Source: Gammaproteobacteria bacterium (GTDB lineage: Bacteria; Pseudomonadota; Gammaproteobacteria; Burkholderiales; Gallionellaceae). Taken from it: DNA of 64,000 bases. Location: positions 298,684-362,683 of the forward strand of contig JAHIZO010000005.1 of assembly GCA_018814405.1 (NCBI GenBank). The letters are read 5' to 3'. The position numbers and the translations under genes were made by a program. Shown here in pieces: positions 1 through 9,565 of this stretch (position 1 is the stretch's first letter; each line of letters starts with the position of its first letter). Below the pieces are notes generated by a model. It was not told the DNA's origin. It searched no databases and saw only the letters and a program-made list of their open reading frames with translations.

Positions 1-1481
1 TTGAAGTCCATATCGCCCAGATGATCTTCATCACCCAGGATGTCGGTCAACACAGCGAAACGGCCACCGTCTTTGATCAGACCCATAGCGATACCTGCCA
101 CATGATCCTTGACCGGTACGCCTGCATCCATCAGCGACAAGCAACCACCGCAGACGGAAGCCATGGAGCTGGAACCGTTGGATTCAGTGATCTCTGACAC
201 CACGCGGATAGCGTAGCCACAATCTTCTTCGCTCGGCAGCACGGCTACCAATGCGCGCTTGGCCAGACGGCCGTGGCCGATCTCGCGACGCTTTGGTGTA
301 CCGACACGGCCGGTTTCACCTGTGGAGTATGGAGGGAAGTTGTAATGCAGCATGAAGCGGTCGACGTATTCGCCTTCCAGTGCGTCGATCTTCTGTGAAT
401 CGCGCATAGAACCCAAAGTCGCGATCACCAATGCCTGTGTCTCACCACGTGTGAACAACACCGAACCGTGGGCACGCGGCAATACGCCAGTGCGAATGGT
501 GATCGGACGCACGGTGCGCGTGTCGCGACCGTCGATACGTGGCTCGCCGCTGAGGATCTGACCGCGCACGATCTTGGCTTCCAATGCGCTGAACAGTTCG
601 TTGATCTCGTTCTTGGACACACCCTCGAATTCAGGAGTTGCCAGTGCTTCAGCAACCTTGGCGTGGATCGCATTCACTTGATGGGTACGAGTCTGCTTTT
701 CGCGCACAGCGTAGGCAGCTTGCAGATCGCTTTCTGCCAGTTCGTTGATGCGGGCGATCAAAGCTTCGTTCTTGGCAGCCGGTGTCCAATCCCAATCATC
801 CTGGCCGACTTCGTTCGCCATCTCGATGATCGCGTTGATCACGGTTTGCATCTGCTCGTGGCCGAACACCACTGCGCCCAGCATGACTTCTTCAGACAGT
901 TGCTGCGCTTCGGATTCAACCATCAGCACCGCTTGAGCAGTACCGGCAACAACCAGATCCAACTGGGTTGTTTCCAGTTCATCCTTGCTTGGATTCAGCA
1001 GGTACTGACCATCGACATAACCGACACGTGCCGCACCGATAGGGCCGTCAAAAGGAATACCGGAGATCGCCAGCGCAGCGGATGCGCCGATCATGGCTGG
1101 AATATCTGCATTGATCTGCGGATCCGAGGACATCACCGTCGCCACGATCTGCACTTCGTTGTAGAAACTCTCCGGGAACAGCGGACGCAGCGGACGGTCG
1201 ATCAGACGCGAAGTCAGGATCTCTTTCTCGCTAGGGCGGCCTTCACGCTTGAAGAAGCTACCGGGGATCTTGCCAGCTGCGTAGGTGCGCTCCTGATAGT
1301 CGACGGTCAGGGGGAAGAAATCCTGATCCGGCTTCGCATCCTTGCGACCAACCACAGTAACCAGTACCGAAGTATCGCCCAGGCTGACCATGACTGCGCC
1401 GCTGGCTTGACGTGCGATCTCGCCGGTCTCCAATGTCAGTTGATGATTGCCGTAGCTAAGTGTTTTTTTATAGTGGCTCAA
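1..1481 (-). CDS. pnp: Polyribonucleotide nucleotidyltransferase (PNPase), N-terminal 493 residues
   Basis: Phosphorolytic 3'-5' exoribonuclease of RNA turnover and the degradosome. The gene runs off the left edge: about 493 of roughly 700 residues are present, covering the first RNase PH domain, the linking all-alpha domain and part of the second RNase PH domain; the KH and S1 RNA-binding domains lie outside. Family sequence is clear at the start ([20 protein letters not shown]), in [13 protein letters not shown] and in [20 protein letters not shown]-like sequence near the edge. The start is placed at a TTG (1479-1481) because a good ribosome-binding site, GAGAGG, sits six bases before it and no ATG fits. 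It follows rpsO after a 90-base gap that holds a hairpin. Confidence 0.95.
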   Translation of the reverse strand, partial: MSHYKKTLSYGNHQLTLETGEIARQASGAVMVSLGDTSVLVTVVGRKDAKPDQDFFPLTVDYQERTYAAGKIPGSFFKREGRPSEKEILTSRLIDRPLRPLFPESFYNEVQIVATVMSSDPQINADIPAMIGASAALAISGIPFDGPIGAARVGYVDGQYLLNPSKDELETTQLDLVVAGTAQAVLMVESEAQQLSEEVMLGAVVFGHEQMQTVINAIIEMANEVGQDDWDWTPAAKNEALIARINELAESDLQAAYAVREKQTRTHQVNAIHAKVAEALATPEFEGVSKNEINELFSALEAKIVRGQILSGEPRIDGRDTRTVRPITIRTGVLPRAHGSVLFTRGETQALVIATLGSMRDSQKIDALEGEYVDRFMLHYNFPPYSTGETGRVGTPKRREIGHGRLAKRALVAVLPSEEDCGYAIRVVSEITESNGSSSMASVCGGCLSLMDAGVPVKDHVAGIAMGLIKDGGRFAVLTDILGDEDHLGDMDF

Positions 1482-1528
1482 AGTAGACCTCTCTTGAAGT
1501 TTTACGGATGCGGGCGGATCGACACGCC

Positions 1529-1560
1529 AAAACGAAGCGGGCCGCATTTGCGACCCGCTT
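1529..1560 (-). terminator. rpsO-pnp intergenic terminator/attenuator hairpin
   Basis: On the minus strand the arms AAGCGGG and CCCGCTT (1554-1560 and 1535-1541), extended by CGC/GCG after one mismatch, close a small A-rich loop. They are followed two bases later by TTTT (1529-1532). In E. coli a terminator and RNase III site occupy the same rpsO-pnp gap, so partial read-through into pnp is likely. Confidence 0.65.
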
Positions 1561-1570
1561 TAGTGCAGAA

Positions 1571-1840
1571 TTACTTGCGCAATTCGAGGCGCTGGATCAG
1601 TGCCTTGTAACCTTCTTCGTTCTTGCTCTTCAGGTAGTCGAGCAGTTTGCGACGACGGCTCACCAGACGCAGCAGACCGCGACGGGAGTGGTGATCCTTG
1701 TTGTGCTCCTTGAAGTGGTCGGTCAGGTAGTTGATACGTGCCGTCATCAGGGCTACTTGTACTTCAGGGGAGCCTGTATCGCCTTTGGCGCGCTGATAAT
1801 CAGTCACGATCTGCGATTTTTGAGAGGCGGTAATAGACAT
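1571..1840 (-). CDS. rpsO: 30S ribosomal protein S15
   Basis: Primary 16S rRNA-binding protein of the small-subunit platform, 89 residues, the normal length for S15. The sequence carries the family hallmarks: [16 protein letters not shown] at the N-terminus, [16 protein letters not shown], the DHHSRRGL motif and [12 protein letters not shown] near the end. An ATG start preceded by GGAG fits. It lies between truB and pnp, the order seen in most proteobacteria. A likely own promoter sits in the short gap behind truB, so it can be expressed apart from the upstream operon. Confidence 0.98.
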   Translation of the reverse strand: MSITASQKSQIVTDYQRAKGDTGSPEVQVALMTARINYLTDHFKEHNKDHHSRRGLLRLVSRRRKLLDYLKSKNEEGYKALIQRLELRK

Positions 1841-1887
1841 TGACTTCTTCTCCAGTTAAAAAGGTGCGGTAATAAAAAAAGTGCGGC

Positions 1888-1917
1888 ATTCTACACTTGA
1901 ATAGGCTTGTCACTCAA
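1888..1917 (-). promoter_or_regulatory. Putative rpsO promoter
   Basis: Read on the minus strand: -35 TTGAGT (1912-1917, overlapping the truB stop codon), an 18-base spacer and -10 TAGAAT (1888-1893). The rpsO start follows about 47 bases after the -10. The position matches the internal rpsO promoter known in E. coli. Confidence 0.45.
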
Positions 1918-2855
1918 GCTGATTTCGGTGCTGCTGCCATACGGGCAATGCCGGATAAAAGCCGGCTCGGGGACAGGCGTCCGGTGACCAGCTCGCCCAA
2001 TCCGATGAATTTTCCCTCAGCATATAGGCGGCGCTTGCCATCAGGATGCTCATCCCTCAGCCCCAAACGCTGCCCTTGCGCCAAACGTCCGGCCTGCACA
2101 CCATCCAAGATCAAGACAGGAAAGTTCTGAATCAAGCTATCTACGGGCAACAACAGGGCATCTCGTCCCGCTTCATCCATTGTTTCCAGCTCTGGCAAGG
2201 TGTGCGCGGAATCCAAGCCGAAGTTCCCGATGCCGGTTCGGCGCAAGGCGATCAGATGACCACCGCAGCCCAATGCTTCGCCAATATCCTCGGCAAGCGT
2301 GCGGATATAAGTGCCTTTGCTGCACAGCACATCAATATCCAGCTCCGTTGCTGCCCAGCGCTCCAGATTTAGCTCCCGAATAAAGACCTGCCGCGTCTCC
2401 CGTTCGATCACCTCACCCTTGCGGATATATTCGTACAGCGGCTTGCCCTTATGCTTCAGGGCGCTGTGCATGGGAGGCAACTGAGATATCTCGCCGGTGA
2501 ATTGAGTCAAAATCAGCCTGACTTGCGCCTCATCAGCTGCAACTGGTCGCTCCTCGATGATCTCGCCTTCGGCGTCGCCGGTCGTCGTGCGCTGACCCAG
2601 ACGTATCGTGGCGCGATAGCGTTTATCGGCATCCAGTAATACATGGGTGAATTTGGTCGCTTCGCCGAAGCAGATCGGCAATAGCCCGGTAGCGAGCGGA
2701 TCGAGCGTGCCGGTATGCCCCGCTTTTTCGGCGCAAAAAAGCCAGCGCACCTTCTGCATCGCGGTGTTGGAGCTGAGTTCCAGTGGTTTGTCGAACAACA
2801 GCACGCCGTCTAGTTGGCGTTTGATGCGGCGGGCCTGCTCAGTCTTTCTTGTCAC
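1914..2855 (-). CDS. truB: tRNA pseudouridine(55) synthase
   Basis: Makes pseudouridine 55 in the T-loop of tRNAs. The 313 residues match the family length. The catalytic aspartate is Asp52 in [15 protein letters not shown], and [13 protein letters not shown] is the second conserved motif. A C-terminal PUA-like part follows (roughly residues 245-310). The start overlaps the end of rbfA by 17 bases, which implies translational coupling in the nusA-infB operon. Confidence 0.97.
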   Translation of the reverse strand: MTRKTEQARRIKRQLDGVLLFDKPLELSSNTAMQKVRWLFCAEKAGHTGTLDPLATGLLPICFGEATKFTHVLLDADKRYRATIRLGQRTTTGDAEGEIIEERPVAADEAQVRLILTQFTGEISQLPPMHSALKHKGKPLYEYIRKGEVIERETRQVFIRELNLERWAATELDIDVLCSKGTYIRTLAEDIGEALGCGGHLIALRRTGIGNFGLDSAHTLPELETMDEAGRDALLLPVDSLIQNFPVLILDGVQAGRLAQGQRLGLRDEHPDGKRRLYAEGKFIGLGELVTGRLSPSRLLSGIARMAAAPKSA

Positions 2856-3195
2856 TGGCTACCGCTTGTTCGATCAAATGAGACAGATGCGCGCCGCGCT
2901 CGATGGAAGCATCATAGACGAAATGCAACTGGGGAGTGATACGCAGTTTCATGGATTTTGCGAGCTGGCTGCGCAAAAAACCGGCAGCCCGTTCCAAGCC
3001 CGTTTGCAGCTGTTCAGTGCCGCCTTCCAGTGAGGTATAGAACACCTTGGCGTGCGCATGGTCGTTGGTGACACTGACACCGGTCAGCGTCACCTTGCTC
3101 ACGCGCGGATCCTTAACTTCGAGACGAATCAGCTCAGCCAATTCGCGCTGGATCTGCTCCGAGATGCGATCCGTACGAGAGAAATCCTTCGCCAT
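2839..3195 (-). CDS. rbfA: 30S ribosome-binding factor A
   Basis: Cold-shock and assembly factor that binds the 30S subunit near helix 1 of 16S rRNA during maturation. It is 118 residues long, with a single KH-like fold; the N-terminus ([17 protein letters not shown]) and [24 protein letters not shown] are typical. The ATG directly follows the infB stop codon (TAA then ATG, no gap), so translation is probably coupled to IF-2. Confidence 0.96.
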   Translation of the reverse strand: MAKDFSRTDRISEQIQRELAELIRLEVKDPRVSKVTLTGVSVTNDHAHAKVFYTSLEGGTEQLQTGLERAAGFLRSQLAKSMKLRITPQLHFVYDASIERGAHLSHLIEQAVASDKKD

Positions 3196-5796
3196 TTATG
3201 AAAGGGCTCGCGCCACTTCGACGATCTCAAATGCCTCAAGGAAATCGCCAACTTCCAGATCGTTGAAACCCTTCAGAGACAAACCACACTCAAAGTTGGA
3301 TTTAACTTCCTTGGTATCGTCCTTGAATCGTTTGAGCGAATCCAGCTCGCCAGTATGTATCACCACGTTGTTACGCAGCACACGCACACTGGAAGTGCGC
3401 TTGATCAGGCCTTCGGTGACATAACAGCCTGCCACCGTACCCACCTTGGAGATGTGGTAAACCTGACGGATCTCGACCATACCCGTGATGTTTTCTTTCT
3501 TCTCTGGAGCCAGCATGCCTGACAGCGCCGCTTTGATCTCGTCCACCATCGCATAGATGATGTTGTAGTAGCGGATATCGACGCCGGATGCTTCGGCCAG
3601 CTTGCGTGCCGAAGCATCGGCACGCGAGTTGAAGCCGATGACGACCGCCTTGGAAGCCAGCGCCAGATTGATGTCGGATTCGGAGATGCCACCCACACCG
3701 CTGTGAATGATGCTGACCTTCACTTCGTCGGTGGAAAGTTTCTGCAAGGAACCGGCGATCGCCTCGATGGAACCCTGTACGTCTGCCTTCACGATCAATG
3801 GCAGGGTACGCACTTCGCCCTCACCCATCTGCTCGAACATATTCTCCAATTTGGCGGCCTGTTGCTTGGCCAGCTTCACATCGCGATACTTGCCCTGACG
3901 GAACAGAGCGATCTCACGCGCCTTCTTCTCGTCGGCCAGCACCAAGAAGTCCGCACCGGCGACCGGCACTTCTGACAAACCTTGGATCTCGACTGGGATA
4001 GAAGGGCCTGCTTCGGTGACAGGCTTGCCGTTCTCGTCCAACATGGCGCGCACGCGGCCAGAAACCGAACCAACCAGCACTGCATCGCCACGCTTGAGCG
4101 TACCGGATTGCACCAGCATGGTCGCCACAGCGCCCTTGCCCTTGTCCAGACGCGCCTCGACTACCACGCCCTTGGCGCTGGTGTTCTTGGCTGCTTTCAA
4201 TTCCAGCACTTCGGCCTGCAACAGAATGCCTTCCAGTAGCGCGTCGATACCCTGTCCTGTCTTGGCCGAAACCTCGACGAACATGCTATCGCCACCCCAA
4301 TCTTCCGGCACCACACCTTCTGCAACCAACTCCTGACGCACTTTCTCAGAATTGGCATCCGGCTTGTCGATCTTGGTGATAGCCACCACCAAAGGCACTT
4401 CTGCCGCTTTGGCGTGGTGGATGGCTTCCTTGGTCTGCGGCATCACGCCATCATCAGCGGAACAGACCAGAATCACGATGTCAGTCGCTTGCGCACCACG
4501 GGCACGCATCGCCGTAAAGGCTTCGTGACCCGGAGTATCGAGGAAAGTGATCATGCCGCGTGGTGTATCCACGTGATAGGCGCCGATGTGCTGCGTGATA
4601 CCGCCCGCTTCGCCACTGGCGACACGAGTACGGCGGATGTAATCCAGCAAGGATGTCTTACCGTGGTCCACATGACCCATCACGGTCACTACCGGCGCAC
4701 GCGACTCAAGGATCGCATCTTCGTGCTCGACATCTTCCATCAGGAAGGCATCGGGATCGTCCGGCTTGGCTGGTACTGCTTTGTGGCCCATCTCTTCAAC
4801 CACGATCATCGCGGTTTCCTGATCCAGCACCTGATTGATGGTCACCATGGAGCCCATCTTCATCAGTGCTTTGATGATCTCTGCTGCCTTGATGGACATC
4901 TTCTGCGCCAAATCAGCAACAGAGATGGTTTCCGGGATAGTGACTTCCTGCACGATCGGTTCAGTCGGCAGCGAGAACGCATGTGCGCTCTCGGTCTTGC
5001 TATGTTTGTCGTGACGTCCAGCGCGCAATGAACCTGGGCGCGCAGTCACGCCACCGCGGGTATCCGTGTTGCGTGATGCCGGACGTTTCTTGTGGCCAGC
5101 CTCATCCCATGGGCTGTCTTTTTTGGGCGCGGCTTTCTCAGCCTTTCTCGAAGGTCTGGCGACCTTGTCACCCGGACGCAATGTTGGCTTGTGCAAGGTA
5201 CCTTCCGGTACGGCAGCAGGTGTTGCAGCTGCAGCAGCAACTGGCTCCGCTGCGACGGCAGGCTTTTCTTCGGCCACAGGCTCTGGCTTAGGCTCTGCAG
5301 CGACTGCCTTGCGCTTGCTGCGTGCTTGTTTGGCTTCCACATCGGCTGCCTGACGCGCTGCCAACTCAGCAGCCTGACGCGCTTCTTCTTCACGCGCCTG
5401 CTTTTCAGCATCATCCAGCACTTGCTTGGGCTTGGGCTTGGATTTGGTCGGCGCGTCAACCACTGCTTCAGGCGCTGCTACTGGCACTTCCGCCTCAGGC
5501 TTCTCAGTCAGCGGTGCGATGGTGCGTTTCTTGCGCACTTCGACCTGAATGGTGCGCGACCTGCCGGTGCTGTCGGCTTTTTTGATCGCAGTCGTCTCGC
5601 GGCGTGTCACCGTGATCTTGCTCTTACCGCCACCGTGCGCGCTGCGCAGGTGCTCAAGCAACTTCGCTTTATCTTGCTCGGATATCGGATCGGAGTCCTT
5701 TTGCTTGGCTACACCGGCCGACTGCAACTGTTCCAGTAGCAGTTCGACCGGGAGACCCAGTTCCCCGGCGAATTGAGCGACATTGATTTTTCCCAT
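3196..5796 (-). CDS. infB: Translation initiation factor IF-2
   Basis: GTPase that brings fMet-tRNA to the 30S subunit and promotes subunit joining. At 866 residues it is a long-form IF-2: an N-terminal IF2N domain (residues 1-55), a low-complexity Ala/Lys/Glu/Pro linker (about 60-260), a second IF2N domain, then the G domain with [12 protein letters not shown] near residue 372, DTPGHEAF and TKIDKPDA, followed by domains II, III and the fMet-tRNA-binding domain IV. It lies 29 bases after nusA and abuts rbfA. Confidence 0.98.
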   Translation of the reverse strand: MGKINVAQFAGELGLPVELLLEQLQSAGVAKQKDSDPISEQDKAKLLEHLRSAHGGGKSKITVTRRETTAIKKADSTGRSRTIQVEVRKKRTIAPLTEKPEAEVPVAAPEAVVDAPTKSKPKPKQVLDDAEKQAREEEARQAAELAARQAADVEAKQARSKRKAVAAEPKPEPVAEEKPAVAAEPVAAAAATPAAVPEGTLHKPTLRPGDKVARPSRKAEKAAPKKDSPWDEAGHKKRPASRNTDTRGGVTARPGSLRAGRHDKHSKTESAHAFSLPTEPIVQEVTIPETISVADLAQKMSIKAAEIIKALMKMGSMVTINQVLDQETAMIVVEEMGHKAVPAKPDDPDAFLMEDVEHEDAILESRAPVVTVMGHVDHGKTSLLDYIRRTRVASGEAGGITQHIGAYHVDTPRGMITFLDTPGHEAFTAMRARGAQATDIVILVCSADDGVMPQTKEAIHHAKAAEVPLVVAITKIDKPDANSEKVRQELVAEGVVPEDWGGDSMFVEVSAKTGQGIDALLEGILLQAEVLELKAAKNTSAKGVVVEARLDKGKGAVATMLVQSGTLKRGDAVLVGSVSGRVRAMLDENGKPVTEAGPSIPVEIQGLSEVPVAGADFLVLADEKKAREIALFRQGKYRDVKLAKQQAAKLENMFEQMGEGEVRTLPLIVKADVQGSIEAIAGSLQKLSTDEVKVSIIHSGVGGISESDINLALASKAVVIGFNSRADASARKLAEASGVDIRYYNIIYAMVDEIKAALSGMLAPEKKENITGMVEIRQVYHISKVGTVAGCYVTEGLIKRTSSVRVLRNNVVIHTGELDSLKRFKDDTKEVKSNFECGLSLKGFNDLEVGDFLEAFEIVEVARALS

Positions 5797-5825
5797 TACT
5801 TTCCTTCAGCCCATAGGCTAATTAC

Positions 5826-7301
5826 TTATTCGAACCATGGCGCACGCGCCGTCATGATCAACTGGTTGGCGCGCTCACCGTCCATACCGGTCAGCTCCAT
5901 CAACTCGTCGGTATCGAGGTCGGCCAAATCGTCTTGCGTGCCCACTCCTTTACCAGCCAGCGTACGAGCTGTATCAGCGTCCATACCTTCGATCTTCAGC
6001 AGGTCTTCAATATTGTGTTCGACCTGTTCTTCATTGGCGATAGCGGCAGTCAACAATGAATTGCGTGCGCGGCTGCGCAGCTCTTCCACGGTCGCTTCGT
6101 CAAATGCTTCGATCTCCAACATCTCATCCAGCGGCACATACGCGACTTCTTCCAGCGTATTGAAACCTTCCTGAACCAGGATGTCGGCGACTTCTTCATC
6201 CACATCCAATTTTTCAACGAACAAGTCGCGAACCACTGCGAACTCCTGCTCGTTCTTCTCGGCGGACTGTTCAACAGTCATCAGGTTGATCTCCCAACCT
6301 GCCAACTCTGTAGCCAAACGTACGTTCTGACCGCCACGGCCGATGGCTTGTGCCAAATTCTCTTCTTCAACCACCACATCCATGCTGTGCTTGTCTTCGT
6401 CCACCATGATGGAAGTGACTTCAGCCGGCGCCAGTGCATTGATGACGAAAGTCGCAGGATCATCAGACCACAGGATGATGTCAACGCGCTCACCGGCCAA
6501 TTCGGTGGTCACAGCCTGCACGCGCGAACCGCGCATACCGACGCAAGTACCGATGGGGTCAAGACGCTGATCGTTGGTGCGTACAGCGATCTTGGCGCGA
6601 GAGCCTGGATCACGTGACGCGCTGACGATCTCCAGAATGCCTTCTTCGATCTCAGGCACTTCCAGTTCGAACAGTTTCTTCAAGAACTCGGTAGTGATAC
6701 GCGACAGGATGATCTGTGGGCCGCGCACTGTGCGGTCAACGCGCAACAGATATGCACGCACACGATCACCGATACGCAGATTCTCTTTCGGGATCATCTG
6801 ATCGCGTGGCAGCAAAGCCTCGATCTTGCCGAATTCAATGATGGCGTTACCGCGCTCGATACGCTTGATCGTGCCGGACACCAGATGTTCGTTGCGCTCC
6901 ATGAAGTCAGCCAGGATCTGCTCACGCTCTGCGTCGCGGATCTTCTGGAAGATGACTTGCTTGGCAGCTTGCGCGCCGATACGGCCGAAGTCGATGTTCT
7001 CCAGCGGCTCTTCGATGAACTCGCCCATCTCGATCTCGGCATCGCGCTTCTGCGCTTCTTCGAGCTTGATATGCAGTTCGGGGGTTTCGAAAGTCTCGTC
7101 GTCCATCACTTCCCAGCGACGGAAAGACTCGTATTCGCCGGATTCGCGATCGATGCTGACACGCACATCGGCCTCTTCTTCCACGAAACGTTTCTTGGTC
7201 GCGGAAGCCAAAGCGGACTCCAGAGCACCGAACACGATATCCTTGTCCACGTTCTTTTCACGTGCCAAGGCATCCACCAACAATAGAACTTCACGACTCA
7301 T
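5826..7301 (-). CDS. nusA: Transcription termination/antitermination factor NusA
   Basis: RNA polymerase-associated factor controlling pausing, termination and rRNA antitermination. Its 491 residues show the N-terminal RNAP-binding domain ([20 protein letters not shown]), an S1 domain (about 130-200), KH1 and KH2 domains ([27 protein letters not shown]), and two C-terminal acidic helix-hairpin-helix repeats ([31 protein letters not shown]), the long gammaproteobacteria-like architecture also found in betaproteobacteria. It follows rimP by 23 bases. NusA is known to autoregulate this operon in E. coli. Confidence 0.98.
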   Translation of the reverse strand: MSREVLLLVDALAREKNVDKDIVFGALESALASATKKRFVEEEADVRVSIDRESGEYESFRRWEVMDDETFETPELHIKLEEAQKRDAEIEMGEFIEEPLENIDFGRIGAQAAKQVIFQKIRDAEREQILADFMERNEHLVSGTIKRIERGNAIIEFGKIEALLPRDQMIPKENLRIGDRVRAYLLRVDRTVRGPQIILSRITTEFLKKLFELEVPEIEEGILEIVSASRDPGSRAKIAVRTNDQRLDPIGTCVGMRGSRVQAVTTELAGERVDIILWSDDPATFVINALAPAEVTSIMVDEDKHSMDVVVEEENLAQAIGRGGQNVRLATELAGWEINLMTVEQSAEKNEQEFAVVRDLFVEKLDVDEEVADILVQEGFNTLEEVAYVPLDEMLEIEAFDEATVEELRSRARNSLLTAAIANEEQVEHNIEDLLKIEGMDADTARTLAGKGVGTQDDLADLDTDELMELTGMDGERANQLIMTARAPWFE

Positions 7302-7324
7302 CGTTTTTCTCCGACTGCATCAAA

Positions 7325-7750
7325 TCAAAATACGGGCACTAAACGCGCCTTATCCACATTAGACAGTTCGACCTCGACCAAACTGCCAGCCATATCCAGC
7401 TGCAGCACACCATCCTTCAACTCACCGATGATGCCCACCAACTGCTTGCTACCGTTCACAGGCAGACGCAACTTGAATTTTGCCTTCTGCCCTTTGAAGC
7501 GCACAAAGTCCGCTTCTTTCTTGACTACCCTGTCCAACCCCGGTGAAGAAATCTCAAGGCGCTCATACTCCACCCCTTCCACCGTGAACAGACGTACCAG
7601 CTGGTTACTCACACGTTCGCAGTCCTCGACCGCGATACCTTCCGGCTTGTCCATGAACACGCGCATCATGCCGCGGCCGGACAATTCCAGATCGACCAGC
7701 TCGTAGCCCATGCCGGTCAGCGTCGTTTCAACCAGGTTTGCAACGTCCAT
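7325..7750 (-). CDS. rimP: Ribosome maturation factor RimP
   Basis: Needed for early 30S assembly with S12 and S5. I place the start at the ATG at 7748-7750 (MDVANLVETTLTGMGYELVD), giving 141 residues, close to the family norm of about 150. An in-frame ATG at 7813 would add 21 residues of unrelated sequence read straight through a terminator hairpin, so it is rejected. SGRGMMRVFMDKPEG and SSPGLDRVVKK are the family signatures. It is the first gene of the operon running to pnp. Confidence 0.94.
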   Translation of the reverse strand: MDVANLVETTLTGMGYELVDLELSGRGMMRVFMDKPEGIAVEDCERVSNQLVRLFTVEGVEYERLEISSPGLDRVVKKEADFVRFKGQKAKFKLRLPVNGSKQLVGIIGELKDGVLQLDMAGSLVEVELSNVDKARLVPVF

Positions 7751-7766
7751 ATTCGATCCCACAAAT

Positions 7767-7786
7767 AAAAAACGGGCTCGAAGCCC
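7767..7786 (-). terminator. Attenuator-like terminator in the rimP leader
   Basis: On the minus strand GGGCT-TCG-AGCCC (7782-7786 with 7774-7778) is followed by G and six T (7767-7772). It lies between a strong -10 element at 7804-7809 and the rimP start at 7750, in the leader of the whole rimP-to-pnp operon. Its placement before the operon argues for attenuation rather than plain termination. Confidence 0.7.
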
Positions 7787-7803
7787 ATCTGAAAACGGCG
7801 CGG

Positions 7804-7812
7804 ATTGTACCA
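7804..7812 (-). promoter_or_regulatory. Extended -10 promoter of the rimP-nusA-infB operon
   Basis: The minus strand reads TGGTACAAT, a TGn extended -10 with TACAAT. The -35 region 17 bases upstream (about TTTCCC) is poor, as is common for extended -10 promoters. Transcription would start near 7797, giving a leader of roughly 47 bases that contains the terminator hairpin. Confidence 0.5.
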
Positions 7813-7928
7813 AAAGGTTTGCTTATGGGAAACAGGTATTTATGGAATATCGAACAATACTCACCGCAGCTCGCCCCAAGAATGGGGCCAAGCGACACAT
7901 GACTATCGGCTAAATGCCCGAATAAGAC

Positions 7929-8969
7929 TCACTCGAACAGCTTGCGGATGCTCTGAACATCAGGGTTGAGCACTACACCCTTCTCTGTGATCAACCCCGT
8001 CACCAGCTCAGCCGGGGTCACATCAAAGGCCGGATTGCGGATCTTCACCCCCTCTGCCGCCCAGTGGTAGTCACGGAAACCCTTCACCTCATCCACCGAA
8101 CGCTCCTCGATGGGGATGTCCTTACCCGAAGCGACATTGAGGTCGATTGTGGACAGTGGACATGCCACATAGAACGGGATGTTATGGCGTTTGGCCAGCA
8201 CCGCCACCATATAAGTGCCGATCTTGTTCGCCACATCACCGTTGGCCGCCACGCGGTCGGTTCCCACCACCACCGCATCAATCTCGCCGTGCGCCATCAA
8301 ATGACCGGCCATATTGTCGGTGATCAGCGTCACCGGAATCTTCTCCTGCACCATCTCCCAGGCCGTCAGCCTAGCGCCTTGCAGGAAAGGACGCGTCTCA
8401 TCGGCGATCACCGATATCTTCTTACCCGTCTCCACTGCCGAACGGAACACACCCAGCGCCGTGCCCCACCCGGCCGTCGCCAACGCCCCAGCATTGCAAT
8501 GGGTCAGCACCCTCGCGCCATCATTCAATAGCGCCGCGCCGTTCGCGCCCATCGCCTTATTGATGCGGATATCTTCGGCCAGCACCTCATGCGCCTCAGA
8601 CAGCAAACGCTCGGCGATCTGTTTGGGGTCTTGACCCGCCACACTCTCCCAAACCTTGCGCATACGCTGCAAAGCCCAGAACAGATTCACCGCCGTCGGG
8701 CGACTGGCCGCCAGCACGGAGAATCCCGTCTCCATGCCAGCATTGAATTCAGATACGGAGTTGTCCCGCAAACGCAATGCTTCCAGCGCCACACCATAAG
8801 CCGCCGCCACACCGATGGCAGGCGCACCGCGCACCACCATGTTGCGTATCCCCTCCGCCACCGAAGAGGCCGTGTAGTAACTCAGGTACTCGAACGCAGC
8901 AGGCAGGATGCGCTGGTCTATCATTTCCAGCCGGTTGTTGAACCAGCGCAGGGTTTCGACTTTCATCAA
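7929..8969 (-). CDS. mtnA: S-methyl-5-thioribose-1-phosphate isomerase
   Basis: Converts methylthioribose 1-phosphate to methylthioribulose 1-phosphate in methylthioadenosine (MTA) salvage. The 346 residues match the aIF2B-alpha-like family, and the catalytic pair is visible: Cys158 in THCNAGALATAGWGT and Asp238 in VVGTDRVAANGDVANKIGT. VRGAPAIGVAAAYG is the N-terminal signature. The start overlaps the apt stop by four bases (ATGA). Together with mtnP and the FucA-type aldolase upstream this points to MTA salvage by the DHAP shunt. Confidence 0.95.
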   Translation of the reverse strand: MMKVETLRWFNNRLEMIDQRILPAAFEYLSYYTASSVAEGIRNMVVRGAPAIGVAAAYGVALEALRLRDNSVSEFNAGMETGFSVLAASRPTAVNLFWALQRMRKVWESVAGQDPKQIAERLLSEAHEVLAEDIRINKAMGANGAALLNDGARVLTHCNAGALATAGWGTALGVFRSAVETGKKISVIADETRPFLQGARLTAWEMVQEKIPVTLITDNMAGHLMAHGEIDAVVVGTDRVAANGDVANKIGTYMVAVLAKRHNIPFYVACPLSTIDLNVASGKDIPIEERSVDEVKGFRDYHWAAEGVKIRNPAFDVTPAELVTGLITEKGVVLNPDVQSIRKLFE

Positions 8970-9493
8970 TCCCCCTCGAACTCACACAGCGCAAACACTT
9001 TCTGCCCGCGCTTCTCCAGCCGCGCCCGCCCGCCGATGTCCGGCAGATCGATCATGAAAGAACATTCGATGATCTTGCCGCCCATCTTCTCGATGAGGAT
9101 GACGGCTGCTTCGGCAGTACCGCCGGTGGCGATGAGGTCATCCACCAGCAACACCTTCTCGCCCTTACTGATGGCGTCAGTGTGGATCTCGATACGGTCG
9201 GTGCCGTATTCGAGCTCGTAATCGTGACCGATGGTTTCGGCGGGCAGTTTGCCCTTCTTGCGGATGGGCACGAAGCCGACGCCGAGTGCGTAGGCCAGCG
9301 GTGCGCCGAGGATGAAGCCGCGCGATTCGATACCCGCGATCTTGTCGATCTTCACGTCTTTATATCTGCGTACCAGTTCGTCGATGGTGGCGCGCAGGCC
9401 GATGGGGTCTTTGAGCACCGTGGTGATGTCGCGGAACATGATGCCCTGCTTGGGGTAATGGGGGACGGTGCGGACTCGGGATTTGATGGGCAT
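8966..9493 (-). CDS. apt: Adenine phosphoribosyltransferase
   Basis: Makes AMP from adenine and PRPP. The sequence is 175 residues, of usual length, with the PRPP-binding motif VLLVDDLIATGGTA (about residues 114-127) and IAGIESRGFILGAPLAY. A good AAGGA ribosome-binding site precedes the ATG. In this cluster its likely job is to recycle the adenine that MtnP releases from MTA. It follows the aldolase gene by 72 bases, a gap that holds a REP-like element, and overlaps mtnA by four bases. Confidence 0.96.
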   Translation of the reverse strand: MPIKSRVRTVPHYPKQGIMFRDITTVLKDPIGLRATIDELVRRYKDVKIDKIAGIESRGFILGAPLAYALGVGFVPIRKKGKLPAETIGHDYELEYGTDRIEIHTDAISKGEKVLLVDDLIATGGTAEAAVILIEKMGGKIIECSFMIDLPDIGGRARLEKRGQKVFALCEFEGD

Positions 9494-9520
9494 TGCTATT
9501 TCCTTATTTGTTGTCGTACA

Positions 9521-9557
9521 TCCTTCGATACGGCTGCGCCTACTCAGGACGAACGGA
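9521..9557. repeat. REP-like intergenic element
   Basis: The minus strand reads CGTTCGTCCTGAGTAG, then GCGCAGCC, then GTATCGAAGGA, an imperfect palindrome whose ends (TCCTTCG and CGAACGGA) can pair. It resembles the short repeats of the type TTCGTCCTGAG...TCGAAGGA that recur between genes in many proteobacteria. Only this copy was recognised in the window, so the repeat status rests on resemblance. Confidence 0.5.
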
Positions 9558-9565
9558 TCTCGTTG

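Noticed and set aside
468-1610. A 380-codon plus-strand open frame across pnp
   Set aside because: It is antisense to clear PNPase sequence, has no ribosome-binding site, and its composition is that of a reverse-complement shadow.
7751-7813. Longer rimP start at 7813
   Set aside because: The extra 21 residues would be encoded by the terminator hairpin and are unlike any RimP.
7873-7888. Hairpin GCCCCA-AGAA-TGGGGC downstream of mtnA
   Set aside because: Good stem but no U run on the mtnA strand; not called as a terminator.
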